From NCBI GenBank assembly GCA_002364735.1, contig DEZB01000055.1, positions 1 through 62,458 of the forward strand: a stretch of 62,458 nucleotides of DNA. The letters run 5' to 3'. Positions 43,447 to 51,573 of the stretch are shown here, piece by piece. The DNA is from Bacteroidales bacterium UBA3143. GTDB taxonomy: Bacteria > Bacteroidota > Bacteroidia > Bacteroidales > Dysgonomonadaceae. The notes beneath the pieces are model-generated. The model was not told the origin of the DNA. It was given only the letters and a program-made list of their open reading frames with translations, and made no database searches. Both the position numbers and the translations under genes were made by a program. The first letter of the stretch is position 1, and every line of letters begins with the position of its first letter.

Positions 43447-43519
43447 AGCGAAAGACGGGACTCGAACCCGCGACCCTAACCTTGGCAAGGTTATGCTCTA
43501 CCAACTGAGCTACTTTCGC
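43447..43519 (-). tRNA. tRNA-Gly (GCC)
   Basis: A 73-nt class I tRNA on the minus strand: acceptor GCGAAAG with CTTTCGC, D-arm AGCTCAGTTGGTAGAGC, anticodon loop TTGCCAA (anticodon GCC), T-loop GTTCGAGTC, no encoded CCA. Confidence 0.96.
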
Positions 43520-43566
43520 AATTAAAATATTTGTTGGATTAATTAAACTCTCTTGTTTAATTTCGT

Positions 43567-43638
43567 CTTGCCAAGGTTAGTTTTTAATGTCTAACTCTTG
43601 GGGGCAAGGTTATGCGCTACCAACTGAGCTACTTTCGC
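43567..43638 (-). pseudogene. truncated tRNA-Gly (GCC) half with inverted anticodon-arm fragment
   Basis: Bases 43603-43638 repeat positions 1-36 of the neighbouring tRNA-Gly with one D-arm change and stop right at the GCC anticodon. The T-arm and acceptor 3' strand are absent. At 43567-43580 the anticodon-arm and following bases (CTTGCCAAGGTTAG) occur again in the opposite orientation, so the locus can fold back on itself. It cannot form a tRNA. Confidence 0.85.
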
Positions 43639-43688
43639 AAATGGATGACAAAGATAGAATGAACTTTTGATTTAACAAAATAATAAAA

Positions 43689-44168
43689 TCAAAATTTTAG
43701 TTGTGCTACAATCTTAGTAAGCCATTTTTGATCAACCTCATCAAAATGATTTAAGTGTTCACTATCTACATCCAAAACCGCAACAACCTCATTATCTTTC
43801 TCTATGGGAATCACAATTTCGGATTGAGACAAAGAGCTACAGGCAATATGCCCTGGAAAACTATTCACATTTGGAACAATAATTGTTTTATTCTCCTTCC
43901 ATGATGTTCCACATACCCCCTTTCCATAAGCAATGCGCGTACATGCAATGGGTCCTTGAAATGGGCCTAACACCAATTGATTGTCCTTCACAAGATAAAA
44001 CCCTACCCAAAAGAAATCGAAGCTTTCTTTTAATGCTGCCGTAACATTGGCTAAATTTGCAATAATATCAGTTTCACCATCTATCATTGAACAAATTTGA
44101 GGATATAACGAATTATATCTTTCATCCTTACTTTCATTTCCAGAGGGAATTATGAGTTCTTCTTCCAT
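43689..44168 (-). CDS. free methionine-(R)-sulfoxide reductase (GAF domain)
   Basis: A 159-residue GAF-fold enzyme that reduces free methionine-R-sulfoxide using thioredoxin. The three Cys (residues 76, 86 and 110) have the same 10- and 24-residue spacing as the catalytic Cys of E. coli fRMsr (MsrC), in IACTRIAYGKGVCGTSW and GHIACSSLSQSEIVIPI. It is a single gene in the cytoplasm; the thioredoxin at 13341 could serve it. Confidence 0.92.
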   Translation of the reverse strand: MEEELIIPSGNESKDERYNSLYPQICSMIDGETDIIANLANVTAALKESFDFFWVGFYLVKDNQLVLGPFQGPIACTRIAYGKGVCGTSWKENKTIIVPNVNSFPGHIACSSLSQSEIVIPIEKDNEVVAVLDVDSEHLNHFDEVDQKWLTKIVAQLKF

Positions 44169-44348
44169 ATATTATTTTGTTGTTCTTATTTGTATACCGA
44201 AATATAAACTACAAATATAAAACATATTTGCATATCTATTGCTTTATGAGACTACCAAACTCACTTTGACCGATTGCACATCATTTTTGTAAGGTAAAAA
44301 GATCAATATTAGGGAAGTGATTAATAGTATGAAGGTACAGAACTAACT

Positions 44349-44512
44349 CCTTGAACAAGTTTATGCTTTCGTAGTCTACAGAAGCTGTTCCCTTAACAAG
44401 TTTTCTCTTCCGTAGACTACAGAAGCTGCTCCCTTAACAAGTTTTCTCTTCCGTAGACTACAGAAGTTGTTCCTTTAACAAGTTTTCTCTTCTGTAGACT
44501 ACGGAGGCTACT
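44349..44512. repeat. four tandem 41-bp repeats, each with an internal dyad
   Basis: Units begin at 44349, 44390, 44431 and 44472, each exactly 41 bases. Each contains an imperfect palindrome of the form CTTCnGTAGaCTACaGAAG and the segment TTAACAAGTTTTCTCTTC. They lie in the 860-base gap 44169-45026 between two minus-strand genes. The rest of the gap holds one GTGTGTCGC-type dispersed repeat (44769-44888) and no convincing gene. Confidence 0.85.
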
Positions 44513-44768
44513 CCATGTACATGTTCCTACTTTTGTAGGGGCAAAACTTACATTATAGATAGAGATTGTACCCTTTCGTTAACATCAATCTCTTATTTTA
44601 TTGTTTATTAAGCAAATACAGCCATTCCCTGCACGCTTAAGCTGATTAATCTTGTTATCTGTGCAAAATCTGACAGGTTTGTGTTTAATATTCATAATTC
44701 AAAATCAAAGGAGAGTTGATCATTATCGTGGACATGTCTAATTGCAGTTTCTTGCTGACATCACGTTG

Positions 44769-44888
44769 GTGCGCATTTATGCAATGTGTGTGTCGCTTTT
44801 TGCAATAAATCTTTTGCTTACGCAAAATTCATCCTGTTAAATTATATTATATTTCACAAGGCAAGCCGATTGCAAATCAGCGCAAGTT
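44769..44888. repeat. GTGTGTCGC-type dispersed intergenic repeat, copy 2
   Basis: Begins GTGCGCATTTATGCAATGTG and ends GCCGATTGCAAATCAGCGCAAG. The core TGTGTGTCGCTTTTTGCAATAA is more diverged than other copies. It lies downstream of the AAA ATPase gene. Confidence 0.6.
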
Positions 44889-45026
44889 GAGAATTTCAGA
44901 ACATATTGCATATCGCGATACACGATAAATTTATTAAAATACTTAGTAAGATTGTGTTATCCAAATTCATCGCTATAGATCTATATAAAGCTAAAAACAT
45001 GACTAAGATGTGTAACTTGAAAACCA

Positions 45027-46193
45027 CTAAATCAACTTCTCTCCAAACTTCTTCCATGAAACAACAGTTGCCGCAGTTCGCGTTTGAGATTCATGCCCGC
45101 CATACACAAGATATTTATTTAAGTTCGTTTTCTCCGATATCTTCTCGTAGAAATTAAGCCCCTTGAACAAGTTTGGCATAATAGTTTGGGTAGCTTTAAA
45201 CTCTATAGCTTCTTGTGTTTGTCCCGATTGAATTATTAAATCAACCTCATTTCCTGCAACATCACGCCAAAACCAAATATCGTTCAATTGATTGCAATGA
45301 TGCATCCTTTTTACATATTCTGCAATCATCATATTCTCAAAAAGGCTACCTTTGAAATCTGATAATTGAATTTGCTCAACATCATCAATTTTTAGCAGAT
45401 AGCAAAGCAAGCCTGTGTCGTAGAAATAAAGTTTGGGTGTCTTAACGATTCGTTTTGAGAAGTTTTTATAATATGGAGGAAGCAAAAACAGGATATAGCT
45501 ACTTTCTAAGGCAGATAACCATGCCTTTGCTGTCGGTTGTGTTATTCCACATTGTTTGGCAAGTGAACTTAAATTTAATAATTGTCCTGAACGTGTAGCA
45601 CATAAAGAGAGAAAGTTTTGAAACAGCCTCATATCTTTGATAGCGATAAGCTCACTTACATCTCGCTGAATGTATGTTTGAACATAATTTGAATAAAATA
45701 TCTTTGAGGGAATTTCTCTATCGAAAATAGCAGGATAAAACCCTTTAATTAAGTTTTCCATATAGTTTTCTTGTAGCAAACGTGACCCATTTAACTCCTG
45801 TAAGTCGAAAGGAAAAAGCTTAAATATAGCAACACGACCTGCTAAGCTTTGTGTAATATTTTCGACAAGATGGAAGTTTTGTGAACCAGATAATATAAAT
45901 TGCCCCATCAATTTACTTTCATCTACTTTTGTTTGTAGATACGAGAATAAGATAGGAACACGCTGAACTTCATCAAAAATAACGTATTCTGAGTATTCTT
46001 TTAGAAAACCATTTGGGTCGGTTGTAGCAAAGCTTCTAATATCAGGGTTTTCCAAACTAACATAGCGATACTCTGGGAACATATATTTTAGCAGTGTAGT
46101 TTTACCTGATTGTCTCGGACCTGTAACTGCAATTATAGGGTATTTATCAACTAAAAGATTAATAGCGGAAATTATTTTTCTTTGTAACATCAT
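45027..46193 (-). CDS. AAA family ATPase (AAA_14 with C-terminal DUF4143 domain)
   Basis: A 388-residue protein. An N-terminal AAA_14 ATPase has Walker A GPRQSGKTT (residues 25-33), Walker B YVIFDEVQ (70-77) and sensor-like FILSGSQNFHL (about 98-108). The C-terminal DUF4143 domain (from about 200; LNLSSLAKQCGITQPTAKAWL is a winged-helix, and FWRDVAGNEVDLIIQSG is a PD-(D/E)xK-like Asp/Glu patch). Such ATPases are abundant in Bacteroidota and archaea and their biology is poorly known. Six exactly spaced 22-bp repeats lie just upstream, so the gene is probably tightly controlled, perhaps by its own winged-helix domain. Confidence 0.88.
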   Translation of the reverse strand: MMLQRKIISAINLLVDKYPIIAVTGPRQSGKTTLLKYMFPEYRYVSLENPDIRSFATTDPNGFLKEYSEYVIFDEVQRVPILFSYLQTKVDESKLMGQFILSGSQNFHLVENITQSLAGRVAIFKLFPFDLQELNGSRLLQENYMENLIKGFYPAIFDREIPSKIFYSNYVQTYIQRDVSELIAIKDMRLFQNFLSLCATRSGQLLNLSSLAKQCGITQPTAKAWLSALESSYILFLLPPYYKNFSKRIVKTPKLYFYDTGLLCYLLKIDDVEQIQLSDFKGSLFENMMIAEYVKRMHHCNQLNDIWFWRDVAGNEVDLIIQSGQTQEAIEFKATQTIMPNLFKGLNFYEKISEKTNLNKYLVYGGHESQTRTAATVVSWKKFGEKLI

Positions 46194-46225
46194 TTGAAGC
46201 AGATTTATGTCATTGTAATGAATAA

Positions 46226-46233
46226 CAAAGATA
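46226..46233 (-). promoter_or_regulatory. -7 element for the AAA ATPase gene
   Basis: The minus strand reads TATCTTTG, an exact TAnnTTTG match, 33 bases upstream of the ATG at 46193. The first iteron (46241-46250) begins seven bases upstream of this box, where a -33 box would otherwise be read, so a protein bound to the iterons would meet the polymerase. Confidence 0.55.
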
Positions 46234-46240
46234 ATTTAAT

Positions 46241-46372
46241 TTTGAAATATACCACCATCAATTTTGAAATATCAAAGATCTAATTTTGAAATATAGGACG
46301 TTCAACTTTGAAATATACGACATTCAACTTTGAAATATACTGCTTCCTATTTTGAAATATACTACACTATTT
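46241..46372. promoter_or_regulatory. array of six 22-bp iterons upstream of the AAA ATPase gene
   Basis: The ten-base core TTTGAAATAT occurs at 46241, 46263, 46285, 46307, 46329 and 46351: every interval is exactly 22 bases, two helical turns. All copies are in one orientation and the core is invariant, while the 12-base spacers vary (four of the six begin AC or AG, several end TTCAA). This is the geometry of an operator or iteron array bound cooperatively on one face of the helix. Confidence 0.85.
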
Positions 46373-46410
46373 ATCAATGCCTATTTCTAACACAGACTCG
46401 GTATTATCTC

Positions 46411-46502
46411 GCTTGCCCCACTTAATGCGTGTGTTGCTTTATCGAAAATGTTGTTTTACTTCTAAAGGTAAACATCACACAGATTGCAATCAGCGCAAGC
46501 GG
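46411..46502. repeat. GTGTGTCGC-type dispersed intergenic repeat, copy 3
   Basis: CGCTTGCCCCACTTAATGCG, GTGTGTTGCTTTATCGAAAA, then CACACAGATTGCAATCAGCG and CAAGCGG. It lies between the lipoprotein stop and the iteron array. Confidence 0.6.
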
Positions 46503-46521
46503 AAGTTACAGCTTTGCTCCC

Positions 46522-47364
46522 TTATTTTATTTCAACTGTTACAAAAACTCTATTTCCCAACGAATCTTTCAAGTATATAGTCGTACTCCCTTTCAAATCA
46601 TCTTTGTTTGTATCAAATTGAAGAATGTCATACTCCCCTTCATAACTACCTTTAGAAATTAATCCTGCATCCTTTAATAGAGAAGATGTAGGCATGTGCT
46701 CAAAAGTCCAGTCTGCCTTGCTTGTCTTTATTGTAATAGAAACTCGTTGGTCATTTATTGTAGTTATCTTAAGGTTTTCATCCTTCAAATCATAAAACGA
46801 AGGTACTATCACAGTGAGGGGAGAAGTAGAACCTCTTCTATCTTTAATTTTGATGTAAGTGTTTCCAATCTTGTTGGCAGTTACTTTTATAAAATCATCT
46901 TGTGTCACCACTGCTCCTGCCGAAGTTCCTTGTAGGGTCTCAATTTGATATCCGCCCACTCCAAATTCAATATTCATTGTATATGTACTATCTTTGGGTA
47001 GCAATAAAGTATTTGCTGTTGGAACAAGTTCTTTAGCTGTAGATTCAATCGTAAAAGAAACACTTTGGTCGCTTTTATCTGAAACTGTTACATACGAATG
47101 TCGATTGAGTAAATGCACTGTTACTTTATTTCCCACTATAGTGACTTTAATTGCATCTTCTTCTTTTGCGCTTATTTCATAGTCTCCATTACCATCTACA
47201 ATCTCAAAGTCATAATCGAGTTTGTCTGTTGTTACAAAATTAGGAGCAGAAATTCTGAGTTCTTTTACATCATCCTCACTATCGATTTCAGAATCGACAA
47301 TATCATCTGTGCTACAAGCTGTAAATATACAGCCAATCATTAATAATAAGAGTGCTTTTTTCAT
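46522..47364 (-). CDS. exported lipoprotein, unknown function
   Basis: A 280-residue protein with a lipoprotein signal (IFTACSTDD, Cys at 17). The rest is beta-rich: several segments such as ADWTFEHMPTSSLL and GSTTIYLKDSLGNRVFVTVEI suggest Ig-like or BACON-type repeats, but no family is certain. It would sit on the envelope. It is alone in its transcript, flanked by dispersed repeats on both sides. I do not recognise a function. Confidence 0.7.
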   Translation of the reverse strand: MKKALLLLMIGCIFTACSTDDIVDSEIDSEDDVKELRISAPNFVTTDKLDYDFEIVDGNGDYEISAKEEDAIKVTIVGNKVTVHLLNRHSYVTVSDKSDQSVSFTIESTAKELVPTANTLLLPKDSTYTMNIEFGVGGYQIETLQGTSAGAVVTQDDFIKVTANKIGNTYIKIKDRRGSTSPLTVIVPSFYDLKDENLKITTINDQRVSITIKTSKADWTFEHMPTSSLLKDAGLISKGSYEGEYDILQFDTNKDDLKGSTTIYLKDSLGNRVFVTVEIK

Positions 47365-47384
47365 AAGTAGATTGTTTTTAATTT

Positions 47385-47505
47385 GCTTGCGCGCATTTAT
47401 AATGCGTGTGTCGCATTAGCGAAAGAGTTTATTTGTTCTTTTTTGCCTACGCAACACACCGACGGTTACTGAGCCTGTCGAAGTATTGCAAATCGGCGTG
47501 AGCGG
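47385..47505. repeat. GTGTGTCGC-type dispersed intergenic repeat, copy 4
   Basis: GCTTGCGCGCATTTATAATG, CGTGTGTCGCATTAGCGAAA, then GCAACACACCGACGGTTACT and TTGCAAATCGGCGTGAGCGG. It has the insertion GAGCCTGTCGAAG within the right part. It lies immediately upstream of the lipoprotein gene. Confidence 0.7.
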
Positions 47506-47610
47506 AGAACCGTTTGTTTGTTTAGACCTCAAACATAGTTATAATAATTAAATCCCCCCCCTCGTTTTGCTAAATATTGTTAAGTTGAGTGAGGGGAGTT
47601 TTTGATTTCC

Positions 47611-47668
47611 ACGCAACACACCGACGGTATTGAGCGAAGTCGAAATGTTGCAAATCGGCGCAAGCGGA
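47611..47668. repeat. GTGTGTCGC-type dispersed intergenic repeat, copy 5 (right half)
   Basis: Only the right half is present: ACGCAACACACCGACGGTAT, TGAGCGAAGTCGAAATG, then TTGCAAATCGGCGCAAGCGG. It is about 100 bases from copy 4. Between them is a C-run and a GAGTGAGGGGAG-type segment. Nothing else is seen in 47365-47714. Confidence 0.65.
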
Positions 47669-47714
47669 TAGTAAAGTAAACTCAATGAAATGAAGATTGA
47701 AACTAACCTCAACA

Positions 47715-48305
47715 TTAATATGATGCCTGTGTAATAAAATTTGCTTTTATATAAATGCTATCTTTTGAGTTTTCCACATTATATAGATAGCCCTTCATAT
47801 TCCCTTTTAAGGAAGGAACTTTTAAGTCCATGTATTCGATGGATGATATGTTTAATTCAATTGAGAGTTTCTTTTTTACTGTAGTATATACTCTCTTATC
47901 TTCATCATTGCCTCTTAGTTTATAATAGTACAGATGAATCCAGTCTTTGGAGTAGTCTTTTATATCGGCGTATGTTTCAAATGTAACGTATGACTTTGAG
48001 TTTAGTGCATCTGTCAAATTTACGGTTAGTTCAGTATCGGTTTTGATAACATTACCTAATGGGTTACTTGAATCATAAACAGCAAATTTGAATTGATAGT
48101 TCTTCCCGTCAAAATGAGTTGTCTGCATTCTATGATTTGAATTATCATTTACAAGGTTATAACTGTCTGGTCCAATTTCTCCCCAAAATTTTCCGTGCGC
48201 TACTTCTTCGAGATTAGGATCTTCATTTTTTGTGCAAGACAATACTAATGTCACAATTAAAACCTGAATAGTAATAAATACTATCTTTTTGAATGGACTT
48301 TTCAT
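47715..48305 (-). CDS. exported lipoprotein, unknown function (DUF5025-like)
   Basis: A 196-residue protein with a lipoprotein signal (LVLSCTKNED, Cys at 24) and a beta-rich body starting ARGKFWGEIGPDSYN-like (HGKFWGEIGPDSYNLV). The pattern resembles Bacteroidota DUF5025 lipoproteins of unknown role; the match is tentative. It is probably outer-membrane anchored. Confidence 0.65.
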   Translation of the reverse strand: MKSPFKKIVFITIQVLIVTLVLSCTKNEDPNLEEVAHGKFWGEIGPDSYNLVNDNSNHRMQTTHFDGKNYQFKFAVYDSSNPLGNVIKTDTELTVNLTDALNSKSYVTFETYADIKDYSKDWIHLYYYKLRGNDEDKRVYTTVKKKLSIELNISSIEYMDLKVPSLKGNMKGYLYNVENSKDSIYIKANFITQASY

Positions 48306-48329
48306 CTTTTTGTAATTTAAATTTTTGTT

Positions 48330-48695
48330 GCTATGTTTAATGATGTAAATGTAGGTTCTTATTTTAAGATGAACAACATTCGGATAAGAATATCTTTTGT
48401 CTTTTCGTTACCAATCAAATAAACGAGCGGAATCAACTAAAACAATCTTGCGCTCTTTCAATTCAGCATTTCACTATTACACTGGGCGATGCCCAGTGCT
48501 ATTGTCTTTTAGGGCTTTGCCCTATCCATTCGTTTCTTAAAGCTATGCAATATCATTATAATAGGTCTGTTTTTTGAATGCGGATTAGCTCTGAAAGAGC
48601 GTAAGACAGTAGCGTGGGGCATCGCCCCACCTCGTGTGGTAATCTCTTAGTTAAGCCCTGAAAGGGCGCAAGATTGATGTCTCTAATTTGTTAGA
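48330..48695. repeat. copy 1 of a 360-370 bp duplicated intergenic segment
   Basis: Aligns with 51112-51485 at high identity (I estimate near nine in ten bases by eye), starting TATGTTTAATGATGTAAATG and ending with the right end of the palindromic element. Each copy lies directly downstream of one of two paralogous receptor genes, so gene and intergenic DNA were duplicated together. Confidence 0.8.
48443..48676. mobile_element. 234-bp palindromic MITE/REP-like element, copy 1
   Basis: Terminal inverted repeats CAATCTTGCGCTCTTTCA (48443-48460) and TGAAAGGGCGCAAGATTG (48659-48676) differ at one base. The two halves are imperfect inverted copies of each other; within them CACTGGGCGATGCCCAGTG and GTGGGGCATCGCCCCAC are short hairpins whose loops are reverse complements (GAT/ATC). 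There is no coding sequence. A sister element is at 51219-51460. Confidence 0.8.
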
Positions 48696-48711
48696 TGTGT
48701 TGCCACAATCT

Positions 48712-51024
48712 CTACAATCGATTTATTTCCTTTTGCCCCGCGCCCGTACCTTTATACTTGCTTTTTGCAGAATTAAACTTATAGCGCACCGTCAACTCAA
48801 CTTCACGACTATCATATTGATTGAGTTGATACAAATCCATTTGATGGTTGTATAGAAGGTTTGCATCTTTATGCCCTCTGAAAAGATCGTGTCCTTTTAG
48901 TGACACTTGCAGTTGATCGTTTAAGAAAGACTTTGTAAGGCCAATATTCACAACAGATATATTCTCACTTAAATATACATTTTGATAATTCCCTTTGCCT
49001 TGAAAACTCATGTCGAGTGACAATAGAACATTCATTGGTAACGAAAAAGAGTTGTTGAGTGAGGCTATGGGCATTGGTTTGTTCAAAACAATGGGGATTT
49101 TATTGGTTGTAATGATCAGCTTTTGCTTGATGAAACCCACACTTGCCTGTGGCGACCAAATGCCGAAAGTGGGTGATGCTGTAAGGAATGCTGAAAAGCT
49201 GGGAAGTTTCTCCAAATTGCGATAGGCAAGCAGAGTAACTGCTGGGTTTTCCTCCAACTGCTCAGCCCAATAGATGACAGTATTCTTTTCGTTTTTGTAG
49301 CTCGCCATTAGTTGCAGAAACTTCCAAGTGCTTACCAAGGTTATATCGTGAATAGTTGCAGGTTTCAGAAAGGGATTTCCAGTTTGCAACGTAAAGCGAT
49401 TGCCATAAAAGACATTGCTGCTTAGTTGACGGTAGGTTGGACGTTTAGTTTTTGCCGTATAGCTTAGTTGCAAATTCACTTCTCTCAATGATGTTGCCAA
49501 AGAAACATTCGGAAACCATTGATCGTATCGCCTACTTTGTTCGTCAATTTTCAAGTCGTTATCGAAGTAATCAGATTGAACGTTTTCATAGCGTAATCCC
49601 GCACCAAGTTGACCAATGGGTGTGGGATGTGAATATTCAACAAAGAAGCTACTGTTTTGTTCCTTGATATTGGTGTTGGACGAAGGAACAATTTTTTGAT
49701 TATTAGTATATTCATCTTTGCGGTCTGTGTCAATAAACTCACTTCCTGCCGACAGTTTTCCTCCAAAAAGGGGGTAAGAAAGCGCCAGTTTTGCAGCTAT
49801 AAGTTGATTATCCACACGATTTTCAGACTTTACTTCACGGTTATCATACTCCTGACTTGTTTCTGTAACAAAGGATTTTGAGATTGCAGTTCCTTTATAA
49901 AAATCGGTATTGAAATCGAGTTTTAAATCGCCAAAGCTTCCATTGTAATATGCATTTAAGCGATGTGAGGGTTTATGACTGGTCTTTGTTTCTTCTACAC
50001 TATTCCATTTATCATAGAAAACTCCATCCGCAAGCACTGTACTATTGAGTTCAGTTAGCGAGTTAAAGCTTGGAAAAGCTGTGTGCGTATATTTCATTCC
50101 TATATATTGTTTCGGAGAAATTTCATAATTCACTCCTGCAATCCCTGTGAGCGTATGCGATAAACGATCTGAATACATATCATTCTCTTGTATCCAAAGA
50201 GTGTCAACATACGTGTTCTGGGTCATTTTGCTGTCTTGGATTGACGCATTCCGATTGTAAATGAATGTTCCGAATATATCCCAACCATTTTGGCGATAAT
50301 TCACATTGAGTTGTTCAGTTAAATCGGTGTTCTGCGATTGAAAATAACTTGACCGCACATCAAAACTGAACCCATCACCTACTTTGCGTAAAGTGTAGAT
50401 TCTAATAACTGCTTTTACCGAAGCATCATACCGTGCTCCAGGATTATTTACAATCTCCACCTCTTTTATATCTGCCGAATTAAGAATGTCCAACTCCGAC
50501 ACATCGCGCATTTCGCGGTTATTGATATAAATTTTGGCTTGTCCTTTTCCAAAAACAGAAAACTCTCCATCCTTACCCGTGATGGAGGGAAGTCTCTTTA
50601 GCACATCATTGGCTGTTCCCGCTTTGCTCAACACTGAGTTTTGCACCGTAGTAACCAAGGCATCGTTTCTCAAGCGTATTTTGGGTAAATCTCCTTTAAT
50701 CAACACTTCGCCTAATGTAAATGACTCTGCTTTCAAAACAATAGTTTGCTCCTTCATTGCAGGTACAATCTGTGTTTCGTATCCTATAAATGAGACTTTG
50801 AGAAATGCATTGTCTGTGCCATTCCCATTCAAATTCAAAGTGAAGTTTCCCTTTTCATCACTCACCGTGCCTGTTATCATTATCGAATCGGGCAATGAGT
50901 AGAGTGCTACATTGGCAAACTCAATTGGTTGTTGGTTCTCATCAATGAGGGTTCCTTTCAATTGTGCTTGAATGGAAAAGGAGAAGAAGAGGATGAATGC
51001 AAAAGTGAGTATTAAGTATTTCAT
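48712..51024 (-). CDS. outer-membrane TonB-dependent receptor-like beta-barrel (OMP_b-brl_3), paralogue 1
   Basis: A 770-residue protein. Signal peptide ends SFSIQAQ; residues about 20-100 are a carboxypeptidase-regulatory/SpaA-like domain (LKGTLIDENQQPIEFANVAL); then a plug-like region (NDVLKRLPSITGKDGEFSVFGKGQAKIYINNRE) and a large beta-barrel ending TVRYKFN. It belongs to the 'outer membrane beta-barrel family' of Bacteroidota, whose substrate is mostly unknown. Its N-terminal third is nearly the same as the gene at 51574-53862, so the two are a tandem duplication. The barrel is more diverged, suggesting different ligands. Confidence 0.9.
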   Translation of the reverse strand: MKYLILTFAFILFFSFSIQAQLKGTLIDENQQPIEFANVALYSLPDSIMITGTVSDEKGNFTLNLNGNGTDNAFLKVSFIGYETQIVPAMKEQTIVLKAESFTLGEVLIKGDLPKIRLRNDALVTTVQNSVLSKAGTANDVLKRLPSITGKDGEFSVFGKGQAKIYINNREMRDVSELDILNSADIKEVEIVNNPGARYDASVKAVIRIYTLRKVGDGFSFDVRSSYFQSQNTDLTEQLNVNYRQNGWDIFGTFIYNRNASIQDSKMTQNTYVDTLWIQENDMYSDRLSHTLTGIAGVNYEISPKQYIGMKYTHTAFPSFNSLTELNSTVLADGVFYDKWNSVEETKTSHKPSHRLNAYYNGSFGDLKLDFNTDFYKGTAISKSFVTETSQEYDNREVKSENRVDNQLIAAKLALSYPLFGGKLSAGSEFIDTDRKDEYTNNQKIVPSSNTNIKEQNSSFFVEYSHPTPIGQLGAGLRYENVQSDYFDNDLKIDEQSRRYDQWFPNVSLATSLREVNLQLSYTAKTKRPTYRQLSSNVFYGNRFTLQTGNPFLKPATIHDITLVSTWKFLQLMASYKNEKNTVIYWAEQLEENPAVTLLAYRNLEKLPSFSAFLTASPTFGIWSPQASVGFIKQKLIITTNKIPIVLNKPMPIASLNNSFSLPMNVLLSLDMSFQGKGNYQNVYLSENISVVNIGLTKSFLNDQLQVSLKGHDLFRGHKDANLLYNHQMDLYQLNQYDSREVELTVRYKFNSAKSKYKGTGAGQKEINRL

Positions 51025-51111
51025 ATTGTTTTACGTTTGAATGTTCATTTTATATAAGACAACATGTTGAGGGGAAGGGTTACAGAAAAGTTGAAATTAT
51101 TGCTGTTATGT

Positions 51112-51485
51112 TTAATGATGTAAATGTAGATTTTTATTTTAAGATGAACAACATTCGGATAAGAATATCTTTTGTCTTTTCGTTATCAATCAAATAAAAC
51201 GAGTGGAATCAACTAAAACAATCTTACGCTCTTTCAGAGCTTAATGTCACCATCCCACTTTAACACTGGGCGATGCCCAGTGCTATTGTCTTTTAGAGCT
51301 TTGCCCTAACCATCCGTTTCTTAAAGTTGTGCAATATCATTATAATAAGTTTGATTTTGAAAACGGGATAGCTCTGAAAGAGCGTAAGATAATAGCGTGG
51401 GGCATCGCCCCACGTCGTGTCGTAACCTGTTAGTTAAGCCCTGAAAAGGGCGCAAGATTGATGTTTCTAATTTGCTATATGTGTG
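51112..51485. repeat. copy 2 of a 360-370 bp duplicated intergenic segment
   Basis: The partner of 48330-48695. The gap 51025-51573 contains only this segment, the palindromic element within it, and a piece of the GTGTGTCGC-type repeat at 51480-51524; no gene is seen. Confidence 0.8.
51219..51460. mobile_element. 242-bp palindromic MITE/REP-like element, copy 2
   Basis: Ends CAATCTTACGCTCTTTCA (51219-51236) and TGAAAAGGGCGCAAGATTG (51442-51460). It has the same hairpins CACTGGGCGATGCCCAGTG and GTGGGGCATCGCCCCAC as the copy at 48443-48676. Confidence 0.8.
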
Positions 51486-51524
51486 TCGCATTAGCGAAAG
51501 AGTTTATTTGGTTCGCGAGCATTT
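51480..51524. repeat. GTGTGTCGC-type dispersed intergenic repeat, copy 6 (left half)
   Basis: TGTGTGTCGCATTAGCGAAA and GAGTTTATTTGGTTCGCGAG. It matches copy 4 over its left part only and lies beside the palindromic element. Confidence 0.55.
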
Positions 51525-51573
51525 GTTATTCGTAAGCTCTGTGGAGTAATTGCTTTGCATTGCAAACAAAGGA

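Noticed and set aside
44349..44512. CRISPR array
   Set aside because: Adjacent 41-base units without unique spacers; these are tandem repeats.
44906..45157. 83-codon plus-strand open frame
   Set aside because: It overlaps the 3' end of the ATPase gene and a dispersed repeat, and the sequence has no protein-like pattern.
46241..46372. CRISPR array
   Set aside because: The repeats are only about 10 invariant bases with 12-base variable parts, far shorter than CRISPR repeats and spacers, and there are no cas genes.
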